Assembly: GCA_020029455.1 (NCBI GenBank)
Contig: JAIBJH010000039.1
Coordinates: 1-14,719, forward strand
Length of the DNA stretch: 14,719 nucleotides
Origin: Hyphomicrobiales bacterium
Lineage (GTDB): Bacteria > Pseudomonadota > Alphaproteobacteria > Rhizobiales > Aestuariivirgaceae
Reading direction: 5' to 3'
Shown here: in pieces, positions 1 to 6,611 of the stretch
Layout of the letters: every line of letters starts with the position of its first letter
Position numbering within the stretch: the stretch's first letter is position 1
Notes under the pieces: model-generated
Databases searched by the model: none
Told to the model about the DNA's origin: nothing
Seen by the model: only the letters and a program-made list of their open reading frames with translations
Made by a program: the position numbers and the translations under genes

Positions 1-237
1 GGCATCGCTCCCGGCGTGGTGGACACGCCCATGTGGGATCATGTGGATGCACTCTTTGCAAAATATGAAGGAAGGCCCCTCGGCGAGAAAAAGCGGCTGG
101 TGGGCGAGGGCGTTCCCTTTGGCCGCATGGGTACACCCGAAGACCATGTGGGCTGCGCCATTTTCCTGGCATCCGCCGAAAGTGACTATGTGGTGGCCCA
201 GACTTTCAATGTCGACGGCGGGCAGTGGATGAGCTGA
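1..237 (+). CDS. smoS: SmoS-type sorbitol (L-iditol 2-) dehydrogenase, short-chain dehydrogenase, C-terminal part
   Basis: Only the last 78 residues are in the window; the open frame runs off the left edge. The visible part begins GIAPGVVDTPMW, the PG motif that follows the catalytic Tyr/Lys in classical short-chain dehydrogenases. It continues through GRMGTPEDHVG and ends VDGGQWMS, the usual NVDGG cofactor-side tail of the family. The segment DALFAKYEG together with the QWMS end is what I remember of rhizobial and Rhodobacter SmoS/PolS, which oxidise sorbitol or galactitol with NAD in the cytoplasm. The Rossmann fold and the YxxxK active site lie outside the window, so substrate specificity cannot be confirmed. 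The stop is 1 base before the ATG of the mannitol dehydrogenase gene, the gene order of the rhizobial smo/mtl polyol operon. That context raises confidence over calling it a generic SDR. Confidence 0.8.
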   Translation, partial: GIAPGVVDTPMWDHVDALFAKYEGRPLGEKKRLVGEGVPFGRMGTPEDHVGCAIFLASAESDYVVAQTFNVDGGQWMS

Positions 238-238
238 C

Positions 239-1708
239 ATGGCAAGGCTCTCGCTTGCAAATCTGGGCGCGCTCGCTGCCGGGGTCGCGGTGCCGAAATA
301 TTCCAGGAACCAGCTTTCGCCAGGTATCCTTCATTTCGGCGTCGGCAATTTCCACCGCGCCCATCTCGCCGTCTATCTCGATGATCTCTTCAACCTGGGG
401 CTCAACCACGACTGGGCCATCATCGGCGCTGGCGTCATGCCTTTCGACGAAACAATGCGGGAAAAGCTCGCCGCCCAGGATTACCTATCAACAGTCGTGG
501 AGCAGGACGCTAACCTCGCGGCTGCGCGTGTAACGGGGCCGATGGTGGATTTCATTCCGCCGTCCGAACGCCCAAGACTGCTGAAAGCCCTTGCAGATCC
601 CGCCATCCGCATCGTCTCACTGACGGTGACCGAGGGCGGTTACATGATCAATCCCGCAACCGGGAAATTTGATCCGTCTCATCCGGCCCTGCAGCGGGAC
701 TCCAAGCACCCTGACGACCCGACCAGCGTGTTTGGTCTCATTCTCCACGGCCTCAAATCGAGGAGGGAAGCGGGGCTGGCGCCTTTCACCGTCATGTCCT
801 GCGACAATGTTCCTCACAATGGCATTGTCACGCGCAACGCCGTGACTGGTCTCGCCCGCCTGATGGACGAGAAACTCGCCGACTGGGTCGAAAGGAATGT
901 GGCCTTTCCAAATGCCATGGTGGACCGCATCACACCCGCAACCACCGACCGCGAGCGCAAGATCACGGCTGAAGAGTTTGGGATTGAGGACAGCTGGCCC
1001 GTCTTCTGTGAGGAATTCAAGCAGTGGGTGGTTGAAGATAACTTCCCGACAGGCCGCCCGGCCTTCGAAAAGGTGGGCGCGCAATTCGTACCCGACGTGA
1101 CACCTTTTGAGTATATGAAGATCCGCATTCTGAACGGTGGCCACGCCATCATCGCCTATCCCGGTGGGCTCCTCGATGTGCATTATGTCCACGAGGCCAT
1201 GGAGCATCCGCTCATCCACGCTTTCTTCGAAAAAGTGGAACAGGAAGAAGTGATCCCGACGGTGCCGCCCGTGCCCGGCACCGATATTCAACAATACTAC
1301 AAGCTCATTGGCCGCCGCTTTTCCAATCCCAAGATTGGAGATACCGTGCGCCGCCTGTGTCTTGACGGTTCGAATCGTCAACCGAAATTCATCGTGCCCG
1401 TCATCAATGACAATATCGCCATGAGCAGGAGCATGGCGGGTCTTGCCCTGGAGTCCGCCCTGTGGTGCCGCTATTGCGCCGGCACGAGCGACAGCGGCAA
1501 GGTGATCGAGCCCAATGATCCCAATTGGGAGAGACTGCAGGCAACCGCCAAGTCCGCCCAATCATCGCCCCGCGCCTGGCTCGCCATGATTGACATCTAT
1601 GGGGACCTCACCAATCACAATGCTTTTGCTGAGGCTTTTGCCGCTGCACTGGCATCGCTGGCAGGGCACGGAACGGCCGAGACTTTGCGGGCCTACACTT
1701 CTGGTTAA
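239..1708 (+). CDS. mtlK: Mannitol/polyol 2-dehydrogenase, long-chain polyol dehydrogenase family
   Basis: A 489-residue protein, normal length for the family, that oxidises D-mannitol (and often arabitol or sorbitol) to the ketose with NAD in the cytoplasm. The N-terminal Rossmann domain carries GVGNFHRAH at residues 34-42, TEGGY at 131-135 and CDNVPHNG at 188-195. The C-terminal helical domain carries K294, N299 and H302 in KIRILNGGH, matching the catalytic Lys/Asn/His trio of Pseudomonas fluorescens mannitol 2-dehydrogenase. The ATG lies 1 base after the upstream dehydrogenase stop, so translation is probably coupled; no separate strong ribosome site is visible. It is the last gene of the polyol operon here. 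Its TAA stop overlaps the TAA stop of the convergent polymerase gene by 4 bases, leaving no space for a dedicated terminator. Mannonate or tagaturonate reductases are related, but the overall resemblance and the SmoS neighbour favour a polyol enzyme. Confidence 0.9.
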   Translation: MARLSLANLGALAAGVAVPKYSRNQLSPGILHFGVGNFHRAHLAVYLDDLFNLGLNHDWAIIGAGVMPFDETMREKLAAQDYLSTVVEQDANLAAARVTGPMVDFIPPSERPRLLKALADPAIRIVSLTVTEGGYMINPATGKFDPSHPALQRDSKHPDDPTSVFGLILHGLKSRREAGLAPFTVMSCDNVPHNGIVTRNAVTGLARLMDEKLADWVERNVAFPNAMVDRITPATTDRERKITAEEFGIEDSWPVFCEEFKQWVVEDNFPTGRPAFEKVGAQFVPDVTPFEYMKIRILNGGHAIIAYPGGLLDVHYVHEAMEHPLIHAFFEKVEQEEVIPTVPPVPGTDIQQYYKLIGRRFSNPKIGDTVRRLCLDGSNRQPKFIVPVINDNIAMSRSMAGLALESALWCRYCAGTSDSGKVIEPNDPNWERLQATAKSAQSSPRAWLAMIDIYGDLTNHNAFAEAFAAALASLAGHGTAETLRAYTSG

Positions 1709-2952
1709 ACTGCGCGAAGGCGTTGCAGTAGTTCATCCCTCGAACTGGAAGGCTCGCGCAGCGCCACCGCCGACAAACCCCAGAGCACGCCCAGCATCCA
1801 GTAGAAGTGGCGCCAGTGATCGGTGTCGATTTGCACGCCTTGGATGATGACTGCCACCATCGGGCAGAGGACAGCGATGACATGCGGCTGCAGGGTTGAG
1901 CGGGTGAAAGCGGCCCTGATCCCGATGGAGATGGTGCTGAGAACCAGCAACAGGTAGGCCACGCCACCGAGCCAGCCATAGGACGCAAATGCGTTGAGGA
2001 ATGTGTTGTGCGGCTCGAGGCCAAAATGATTGCGGAATTGCAGTGGGCCTAGTCCGAAAGGCGATGAGAACAGCAATGGAATGCTGCGCATCTGGTTGCC
2101 GAAACGCCCTGTCTCACCTGTGTCGTAGGACTGCACCAGCGAAAAGCGCTCAGCGAACATGGCACGCACATGTTCGTTGGCCATCAGCGCGGAGATTCCG
2201 ATGAAGCCGATGATGACCGCCGCAATGCCGATAATCATGATGCGGCTTCGCAAATGTCCCTGAGGGTTGAGCGCGAATGTAAGCAAGGCCATCAATGCTG
2301 CCGCGGCAAGAAAGTTTATCCATGCGCCTCGCGAGAACGACAGGAAGAGCGCAGCCGCCACAACCAGAAAAGTCAGAGTCAGGATGATGGGCCGCCTGCT
2401 GTTGCCGATGAGCAGGCTTTGCAGCATCAGGATCGCCGGGAAGATGATGAAGGTCGAAAAAACATTGGGATCTTTGAACAATCCCGTGGCCCGGCCGGGC
2501 ATCATGTGGGGAACGCCCCCCACCGCGAAATAGTCCATCAGGGCAAAAACAGAAGCCAAGAATGCAGAGACATAGAGACCGACTCTGATGATCTCAAATC
2601 GGCGCAAGGGATCATAGGCCACGTAAAAGGCAACGAACATCGCCATGGCGCCCATATATAGCGACGTTACCATGAACATTTCTGCTTTCGCATCGGCCTG
2701 GAATCCAACAAGCCCAATCAGGCCACCGAGATTGTAGAGCAGCAGGTAGAGGATGAGAGGCACCATGGCGGCCGTCAATCGAAGGCCTGACCCCACAAAA
2801 CAGAGAAGACTGAGGACGAAGAGCAGATCGGTGGGAGCCGGCTCGATGAGGACAAAGAACGCGGATGCAAACATGAGCAACACCAGCCCCTGGCGCGCAA
2901 CATCAAGGGTGCTGCCGAGGGGTGTGACCCGGAAGGGGGTGGGTGTTGGCAC
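1705..2952 (-). CDS. Wzy-type polysaccharide polymerase / O-antigen-ligase-like membrane protein
   Basis: A 415-residue inner-membrane protein with about ten to twelve hydrophobic segments. Recognisable Wzy_C/O-antigen-ligase features are RATGLFKDPN at 154-163, LSFSRGAW at 204-211, a periplasmic region around 255-320 ending in EPHNTFLNAFASYGWLG from residue 313, and DTDHWRHFYW at 376-385 near the C-terminus. Such proteins polymerise undecaprenyl-linked repeat units on the periplasmic face or ligate glycans to an acceptor. No lipid A-core genes are nearby, so polymerase is favoured over WaaL-type ligase. The start used is GTG, 8 bases after the stop of the sugar-transferase gene, with no clear ribosome site. 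An in-frame ATG at Met27 is an alternative that would trim the cytoplasmic N-terminus. It is the last gene of the leftward exopolysaccharide group and overlaps mtlK end to end by 4 bases. Confidence 0.82.
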   Translation of the reverse strand: MPTPTPFRVTPLGSTLDVARQGLVLLMFASAFFVLIEPAPTDLLFVLSLLCFVGSGLRLTAAMVPLILYLLLYNLGGLIGLVGFQADAKAEMFMVTSLYMGAMAMFVAFYVAYDPLRRFEIIRVGLYVSAFLASVFALMDYFAVGGVPHMMPGRATGLFKDPNVFSTFIIFPAILMLQSLLIGNSRRPIILTLTFLVVAAALFLSFSRGAWINFLAAAALMALLTFALNPQGHLRSRIMIIGIAAVIIGFIGISALMANEHVRAMFAERFSLVQSYDTGETGRFGNQMRSIPLLFSSPFGLGPLQFRNHFGLEPHNTFLNAFASYGWLGGVAYLLLVLSTISIGIRAAFTRSTLQPHVIAVLCPMVAVIIQGVQIDTDHWRHFYWMLGVLWGLSAVALREPSSSRDELLQRLRAV

Positions 2953-2960
2953 GCGCTGAA

Positions 2961-4487
2961 TCAGTAGGCTTGCTCCGTATTGAGCAGGGCAAGCGGGGTT
3001 CTTGCCAAGATGTAAAGATCGAAAATGAGCGACCAGTTCTCGATATAATAGAGGTCGTGTTCGACGCGCCGTTCGATCTTCTCGGCCGTGTCGGTCTCGC
3101 CGCGCCAGCCATTGATTTGCGCCCAGCCTGTCATGCCGGGCTTCACCTTGTGGCGCGCGAAATATCCGTCGACGACCGACTCATAGAGATTGCCCGCCGC
3201 GCTCGCCTTCGTGGCATGGGGTCTGGGTCCGACGAGCGACAGTTCGCCCTTCAGGACATTGAGGAGCTGCGGCAGTTCATCAAGGCTCGTGCGCCGGATA
3301 AATCGGCCGACACGGGTGACGCGCGGATCGCCTTTGCTGACGAGCTTGCGAGCATCAACATCGGCTTCGCTCACATACATGGAGCGGAACTTGTAGACCT
3401 CGATCAGTTCGTTGTTGAAGCCGTAGCGCTTTTGCTTGAAGAGAACGGGTCCCTTGCTGCCGAGTTTGACGGCAAGGGCAACAGCGGCGAAGACCGGGCC
3501 CAAGAGGACCAGCGCAATGGAAGCAATGAACTTGTCTTCAACGGCCTTGATGAAGGGACCCCAGTCGCCAAGCGGACGGTCGAATACATCGAGCAGCGCC
3601 AGATTGCCGATGTAGGAATAGGCGCGTGGGCGATAGCGCAGCTTCTGCCCTTGCGCGCTCAACCGGATGTCGACTGGTAGCACCCACAGACTCTTCAGAA
3701 TCGACATAAGGCGGTCTTCCGCAGTGTGTGGAAGCGTCAGGATCAACGTATCGATTCGCGTCGCCCGCACGAAATCGATGAGATCGGGAATGGTGCCGAG
3801 CTTCTTGAGGCCCTGCGTGATGTCAGGAGAGCGGCTGCCGAGCCGGTCATCGAAGATCCCGAGCAGTGTAATGCCGGTGTCGGACGAGTTGTTGAGGGTG
3901 GAGATGACATGTTCTGCATCCGCACCACCACCGACAAGTACGGCCCTCTTGTTGAACTGGCCATGATTGTTGAGGCGTCGCAGGATGGCGGCAATGGCAA
4001 ACCGGCCGGCAATAAAGAAGAACAGGCCTGATGTCGCCCACATGATGAACCAGCCGCGCGAAACGCTGGCGCCCATTTTGGTTGCGAAAAGTAATAGGGC
4101 CCCAAGACAGATGGCCAAAAACCAAGATACAATGAAGCGCGGCAGATGCCTCAGAGGATTGAAAAGCTCCGATAACCCGTAAAGCCCTCCCACCTGCAGC
4201 ATTGTGACAAGTGAAAATGCGGCAGTGGCGAGAGCCATGCCGTAGGGGTAGAGCGGGTTTGCCTCCTCAAGTCCCGGATAGCGGATGGCATTGAGGAAAC
4301 CCACCAGAACAAGCAGGGTGATTTCGGCAAGGCGGATGAGAGCCACTGCAACGCGCGGCGCCACGAATGGGCGGTCGGGCAATTGGCTGAGCAAGCTGTC
4401 GCGCCGCTGGCGCCATGTCGAGTGGGTGTCGAATGCCAGTGTCCCGGCATTGGCAGCAGATGAAATGTTGAAGTTTTCGGGTTTCAT
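2961..4487 (-). CDS. Undecaprenyl-phosphate sugar-1-phosphate transferase (WcaJ/ExoY/HfsE family), initiating enzyme
   Basis: A 508-residue enzyme that transfers a sugar-1-phosphate (often glucose or galactose) from a nucleotide sugar to undecaprenyl phosphate at the inner membrane, the first step of repeat-unit assembly. Four hydrophobic segments lie within residues 50-170. A Rossmann-like CoA-binding-type middle domain follows, with VLVGGGAD at 183-190. The C-terminal bacterial sugar transferase domain follows a hydrophobic stretch at 320-341 and holds KFRSM 366-370, DPRVTRVGRFIRRTSLDELPQ from 387, GELSLVGPRPH 414-424 and KPGMTGWAQ 449-457. All hallmark motifs are intact. This is the long WcaJ-like form, not the short ExoY form. 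The ATG is preceded by a 120-base non-coding gap rich in repeats, so it may have its own promoter. The polymerase gene follows after 8 bases. The exact sugar cannot be told from sequence. Confidence 0.92.
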   Translation of the reverse strand: MKPENFNISSAANAGTLAFDTHSTWRQRRDSLLSQLPDRPFVAPRVAVALIRLAEITLLVLVGFLNAIRYPGLEEANPLYPYGMALATAAFSLVTMLQVGGLYGLSELFNPLRHLPRFIVSWFLAICLGALLLFATKMGASVSRGWFIMWATSGLFFFIAGRFAIAAILRRLNNHGQFNKRAVLVGGGADAEHVISTLNNSSDTGITLLGIFDDRLGSRSPDITQGLKKLGTIPDLIDFVRATRIDTLILTLPHTAEDRLMSILKSLWVLPVDIRLSAQGQKLRYRPRAYSYIGNLALLDVFDRPLGDWGPFIKAVEDKFIASIALVLLGPVFAAVALAVKLGSKGPVLFKQKRYGFNNELIEVYKFRSMYVSEADVDARKLVSKGDPRVTRVGRFIRRTSLDELPQLLNVLKGELSLVGPRPHATKASAAGNLYESVVDGYFARHKVKPGMTGWAQINGWRGETDTAEKIERRVEHDLYYIENWSLIFDLYILARTPLALLNTEQAY

Positions 4488-4506
4488 GACCTTGCTTCAG
4501 AATGAA

Positions 4507-4527
4507 ACATGCGTGTTTGACGCATGT
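4507..4527. repeat. Perfect 8-bp inverted repeat, ACATGCGT / ACGCATGT
   Basis: Arms at 4507-4514 and 4520-4527 with spacer GTTTG; pairing fails at the next outward position. It lies 20 bases upstream of the sugar-transferase ATG. No T-run follows on either strand, so a rho-independent terminator is unlikely. It could be an operator or a leader hairpin in the mRNA. Confidence 0.6.
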
Positions 4528-4561
4528 CGCATAGCAACCGCTGGTCCAGGGCCCCCTGACG

Positions 4562-4588
4562 GTAACCACGCCCATTGAACTTGGTTAC
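4562..4588. repeat. 7-bp inverted repeat GTAACCA / TGGTTAC
   Basis: Arms at 4562-4568 and 4582-4588, 13-base spacer. The half-site TGGTTA recurs in the divergent regulatory region at 6446-6452 (inverted), 6497-6503 and 6541-6547. This suggests, but does not prove, a shared regulator site. Confidence 0.45.
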
Positions 4589-4607
4589 TGATTTATGAAT
4601 GAAACAG

Positions 4608-5705
4608 TCAGCCAGAGGACGTGTTGGAAAGGCTGGAATAGAACTGGGTGATATCCTTGCACATGTTCATTGCATTGCATCTCTCGCTAACATTCTTGAA
4701 AAACAATGTGTTGGCCGCCTGCATTTCTGGGTCTCTTTCCAGTTGGGCCTTCATCTTGGCGTATAGCGCATCGATACTGCCGGGCGGGCAAAGGAGTGTC
4801 TCCGGCACGATTTCCGGCACACCGCCGACGGCCGTTGCCACCAGAGGTTTTCGCGCAGCACCAGCTTCGATGACCACATAGGGAAAGGCCTCCTTGTGGG
4901 ACGAGAGCACCATGATCCGTCCTGCGGTCAGAGCCTCGGCGGCCGGCATCACACCGGGAAAATGCACTCGCCCTGCCAGGCCAAGTTCCCTGGCCAGTCC
5001 TTGCTGGGCTGTCTTGTCGGGTCCATCTCCGACAATGGTAAGAGTGGCGGACGGGAAACGGGCCAGCGCCCGGATGAGAACATCCAGGCCCTTCACTTTG
5101 CGGATTTCGCCCAGGGCCAAGAAGTCGCTGGCATTAGGCTGAAGCACGGGTTCCTTGAACTCGTCTGGCCAGACCCCATTGTAGACGATGACATGCGGCT
5201 TGCCGGCAACGCCGATCTTTTTGTCAAAGAGGTCGCGCTCATACTTGCAGACAAAGCTGAGGCCTGAACCAATGCGTCTCAGAAATCTTTCAACAGAGAG
5301 ATAGGTAGCGCCCGCCGGCGTAGACCAGTCATAGGCGAGACTGCCATTATGCGGTGTGTAAGTTGAAGGGATGCCGAGCTTCCATGCTGCAAGCCGGCCG
5401 TAAAGCCCGCCTTTCGCGCCATGGCAATGGATCACGTCTGGGCGGATTTTTTCGGCCACACGTCTGACAAGTCCGGCCCCCGACAAATCACCGAGACCCG
5501 GCTGCCGCGGAATGGGTGAGCGGTGAATGCCGAGGTGGCAATGGGGCTCAACGCGCTTGAGCATGCGGGCCGCAAACTCTCCGCCCTCGCCGGAATCGCA
5601 GAAAATGCCGATGTCATGCCCCATCTCATGCTGGCCGCGCGCTAGATCGCAGACATGCCTGAAAAGGCCGCCGACCGGGCTTCGAAAAACGTGAAGAATG
5701 CGCAT
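4608..5705 (-). CDS. Glycosyltransferase family 4 (GT-B fold)
   Basis: A 365-residue retaining glycosyltransferase, expected to add a sugar from a nucleotide donor to the lipid-linked repeat unit at the cytoplasmic face of the inner membrane. The N-terminal acceptor domain starts MRILHVFRSPVGGLFRH with the family's double Gly at 12-13 and has VIHCHGAKGG at 91-100. The C-terminal donor domain has LGEIRKVKGLD at 198-208, VGDGP at 225-229 and the E-x7-E motif with E272 and E280 (KEAFPYVVIEAG), then GGVPEIV at 294-300. The start is ATG, with a moderate ribosome site (GGGACGG, 7 bases upstream). It lies 36 bases after the export-protein gene, so the two are probably co-transcribed. It is the only dedicated glycosyltransferase in the locus; donor and linkage are unknown. 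The polar C-terminal tail of about 30 residues is less typical. Confidence 0.9.
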   Translation of the reverse strand: MRILHVFRSPVGGLFRHVCDLARGQHEMGHDIGIFCDSGEGGEFAARMLKRVEPHCHLGIHRSPIPRQPGLGDLSGAGLVRRVAEKIRPDVIHCHGAKGGLYGRLAAWKLGIPSTYTPHNGSLAYDWSTPAGATYLSVERFLRRIGSGLSFVCKYERDLFDKKIGVAGKPHVIVYNGVWPDEFKEPVLQPNASDFLALGEIRKVKGLDVLIRALARFPSATLTIVGDGPDKTAQQGLARELGLAGRVHFPGVMPAAEALTAGRIMVLSSHKEAFPYVVIEAGAARKPLVATAVGGVPEIVPETLLCPPGSIDALYAKMKAQLERDPEMQAANTLFFKNVSERCNAMNMCKDITQFYSSLSNTSSG

Positions 5706-5741
5706 TGCCGTGCCGTCCCGCAGTGCAGCCCGAGAGGCTGG

Positions 5742-6431
5742 CTAGAACCAGCGTTCTCGCACGAAAATGATGTCCCCGGGGTAAATCTGCGTGGTAACTG
5801 GAACCTTGTAGGACTGGGTGCCCTTGGCATTACGCCGTGTAACGAGCGCCAGTGTCTGGTCAGCGTGGGGACCATAACCTCCGGCGACGGCAATGGCAGC
5901 CTGTACTGTCATGCCGGGCTGGTAAGGATAGCTGCCGCCTGTGGTTACCTCGCCCATAATGTAGAATGGCCTGAGTGAGATGGCCTGAACCGAGACCTTT
6001 GGGTCGAGCAGATAGCCTGAGCTCAGGCGTTGCACGATGAGGCGCTCGATCTCGCGTGTTGTTTTCCCCGCCACCGAAACCGATTGCACATAGGGCATCG
6101 ACAGCTCGCCGCTGGCATCGACAACATATTCGCCCGTGAGGTCGCTTTCCCCGGCGACCCTGACGCTCAGCTTGTCGCCCGCCCCGACGCGATAGCCGGA
6201 GGAATATTCATAGGCCGCTGCCTCGCCCTTCTGGGCAAAGGGCGGCAGCGCACCAGTCCCGTTTTTGGACGGCAGTTGCGAAATGGAAGAGACCGCCTCC
6301 GGCCCGGAGACAATGTCGTCGTCAACGCTGATGCCAGTGCCACCAGGAGGTGCCGATGGTGCGAGGCTGTCCCAGCTTTGGGTACAGCCGGCAATGAGCG
6401 AAGCAGAAAGGAAGAGCGCCGTGATACGCAT
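5742..6431 (-). CDS. Short Wza-like polysaccharide export lipoprotein
   Basis: A 229-residue exported protein. The N-terminus is a lipoprotein signal peptide with lipobox LIAGC and lipidated Cys16. A low-complexity linker runs to about residue 78. The polysaccharide export domain starts YRVGAGDKLSV at 80-90 and includes VDASGELSMPYV at 104-115 and LLDPKVSVQ at 141-149. An SLBB-like segment follows (YIMGEVTTGGSYPY 157-170, MTVQAAIAVAGGY 174-186), and the protein ends PGDIIFVRERWF. It should form the periplasmic/outer-membrane exit ring for the polysaccharide. E. coli Wza is about 380 residues and ends in a helical outer-membrane barrel; that part is missing here, as in other short alphaproteobacterial export proteins such as the HfsD/ExoF type. 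The ATG is supported by the signal peptide. The ribosome site is weak. It is the first gene of the leftward group, divergent from the co-polymerase gene. Confidence 0.9.
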   Translation of the reverse strand: MRITALFLSASLIAGCTQSWDSLAPSAPPGGTGISVDDDIVSGPEAVSSISQLPSKNGTGALPPFAQKGEAAAYEYSSGYRVGAGDKLSVRVAGESDLTGEYVVDASGELSMPYVQSVSVAGKTTREIERLIVQRLSSGYLLDPKVSVQAISLRPFYIMGEVTTGGSYPYQPGMTVQAAIAVAGGYGPHADQTLALVTRRNAKGTQSYKVPVTTQIYPGDIIFVRERWF

Positions 6432-6611
6432 GAAAACTTTCGCAACTAACCAAACTCCGGCTTTTGGACACCGGATGGCCGAAAGCTAAACGATCATGGT
6501 TAGCTTTTGCTTAAGCTGCAGCAGAGCCTCGTTAAGCAATTGGTTACCATAAAACCCGAAGAGTTCTGACCGCATGCAGTGTGCGCCGAAAATTGCAAGA
6601 AAACCCGCATC
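6432..6611. promoter_or_regulatory. Divergent regulatory region of the exopolysaccharide locus
   Basis: The 180 bases lie between the divergent export-protein and co-polymerase start codons, so promoters for both gene groups should be here. It contains an 8-bp inverted repeat (6482-6507), a 5-bp inverted repeat TCCGG/CCGGA (6456-6460 and 6471-6475), the palindrome GCTTAAGC (6509-6516), and three copies of TGGTTA-type motif (6446-6452 inverted, 6497-6503, 6541-6547). No confident sigma-70 hexamer pair could be picked out. Confidence 0.7.
6482..6507. repeat. Inverted repeat AAAGCTAA-N10-TTAGCTTT, candidate operator
   Basis: Arms at 6482-6489 and 6500-6507 match perfectly around a 10-base spacer that contains GATC. 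Its centre is about 63 bases from the export-protein ATG and 117 from the co-polymerase ATG. Symmetry and position suit a dimeric regulator controlling both directions. No T-run follows, so a terminator is unlikely. Confidence 0.55.

Larger units (their letters stand above)
4500..4606. repeat. Direct repeat GAATGAAACA at both ends of the gap
   Basis: Identical 10-base copies at 4500-4509 and 4597-4606 bracket the two inverted repeats; the first overlaps the outer edge of the 4507-4527 repeat. In minus-strand sense the motif reads TGTTTCATTC. No mobile-element gene lies between them, so this is not an insertion-sequence footprint as far as can be seen. Confidence 0.5.
4488..4607. promoter_or_regulatory. 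Non-coding gap with clustered repeats upstream of the initiating sugar transferase
   Basis: This 120-base gap separates the glycosyltransferase stop from the sugar-transferase ATG, both on the minus strand. It is the only sizeable gap among the four leftward genes; the other two are 8 and 36 bases. It holds a perfect 8-bp inverted repeat, a 7-bp inverted repeat and a 10-bp direct repeat (listed separately). I could not assign a convincing -35/-10 pair. A promoter or regulatory leader for the downstream two genes is inferred from size and repeats only. Confidence 0.45.

Noticed and set aside
617..1561. 314-codon open frame on the minus strand inside mtlK
   Set aside because: Shadow of a GC-rich gene; the plus-strand protein has full-length family motifs, and the antisense product has no recognisable domain or ribosome site.
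2943..3680. 245-codon open frame on the plus strand opposite the initiating sugar transferase
   Set aside because: The minus-strand gene has all catalytic motifs across this stretch; the antisense translation is charged, featureless sequence.
4500..4606. Direct repeats as target-site duplication of an insertion
   Set aside because: The 87 bases between them carry no terminal inverted repeats or transposase remnant.
6579..6611. GTG start adding 11 residues to the co-polymerase
   Set aside because: The added residues do not resemble Wzz N-termini; the ATG at 6612 begins directly before the conserved domain.
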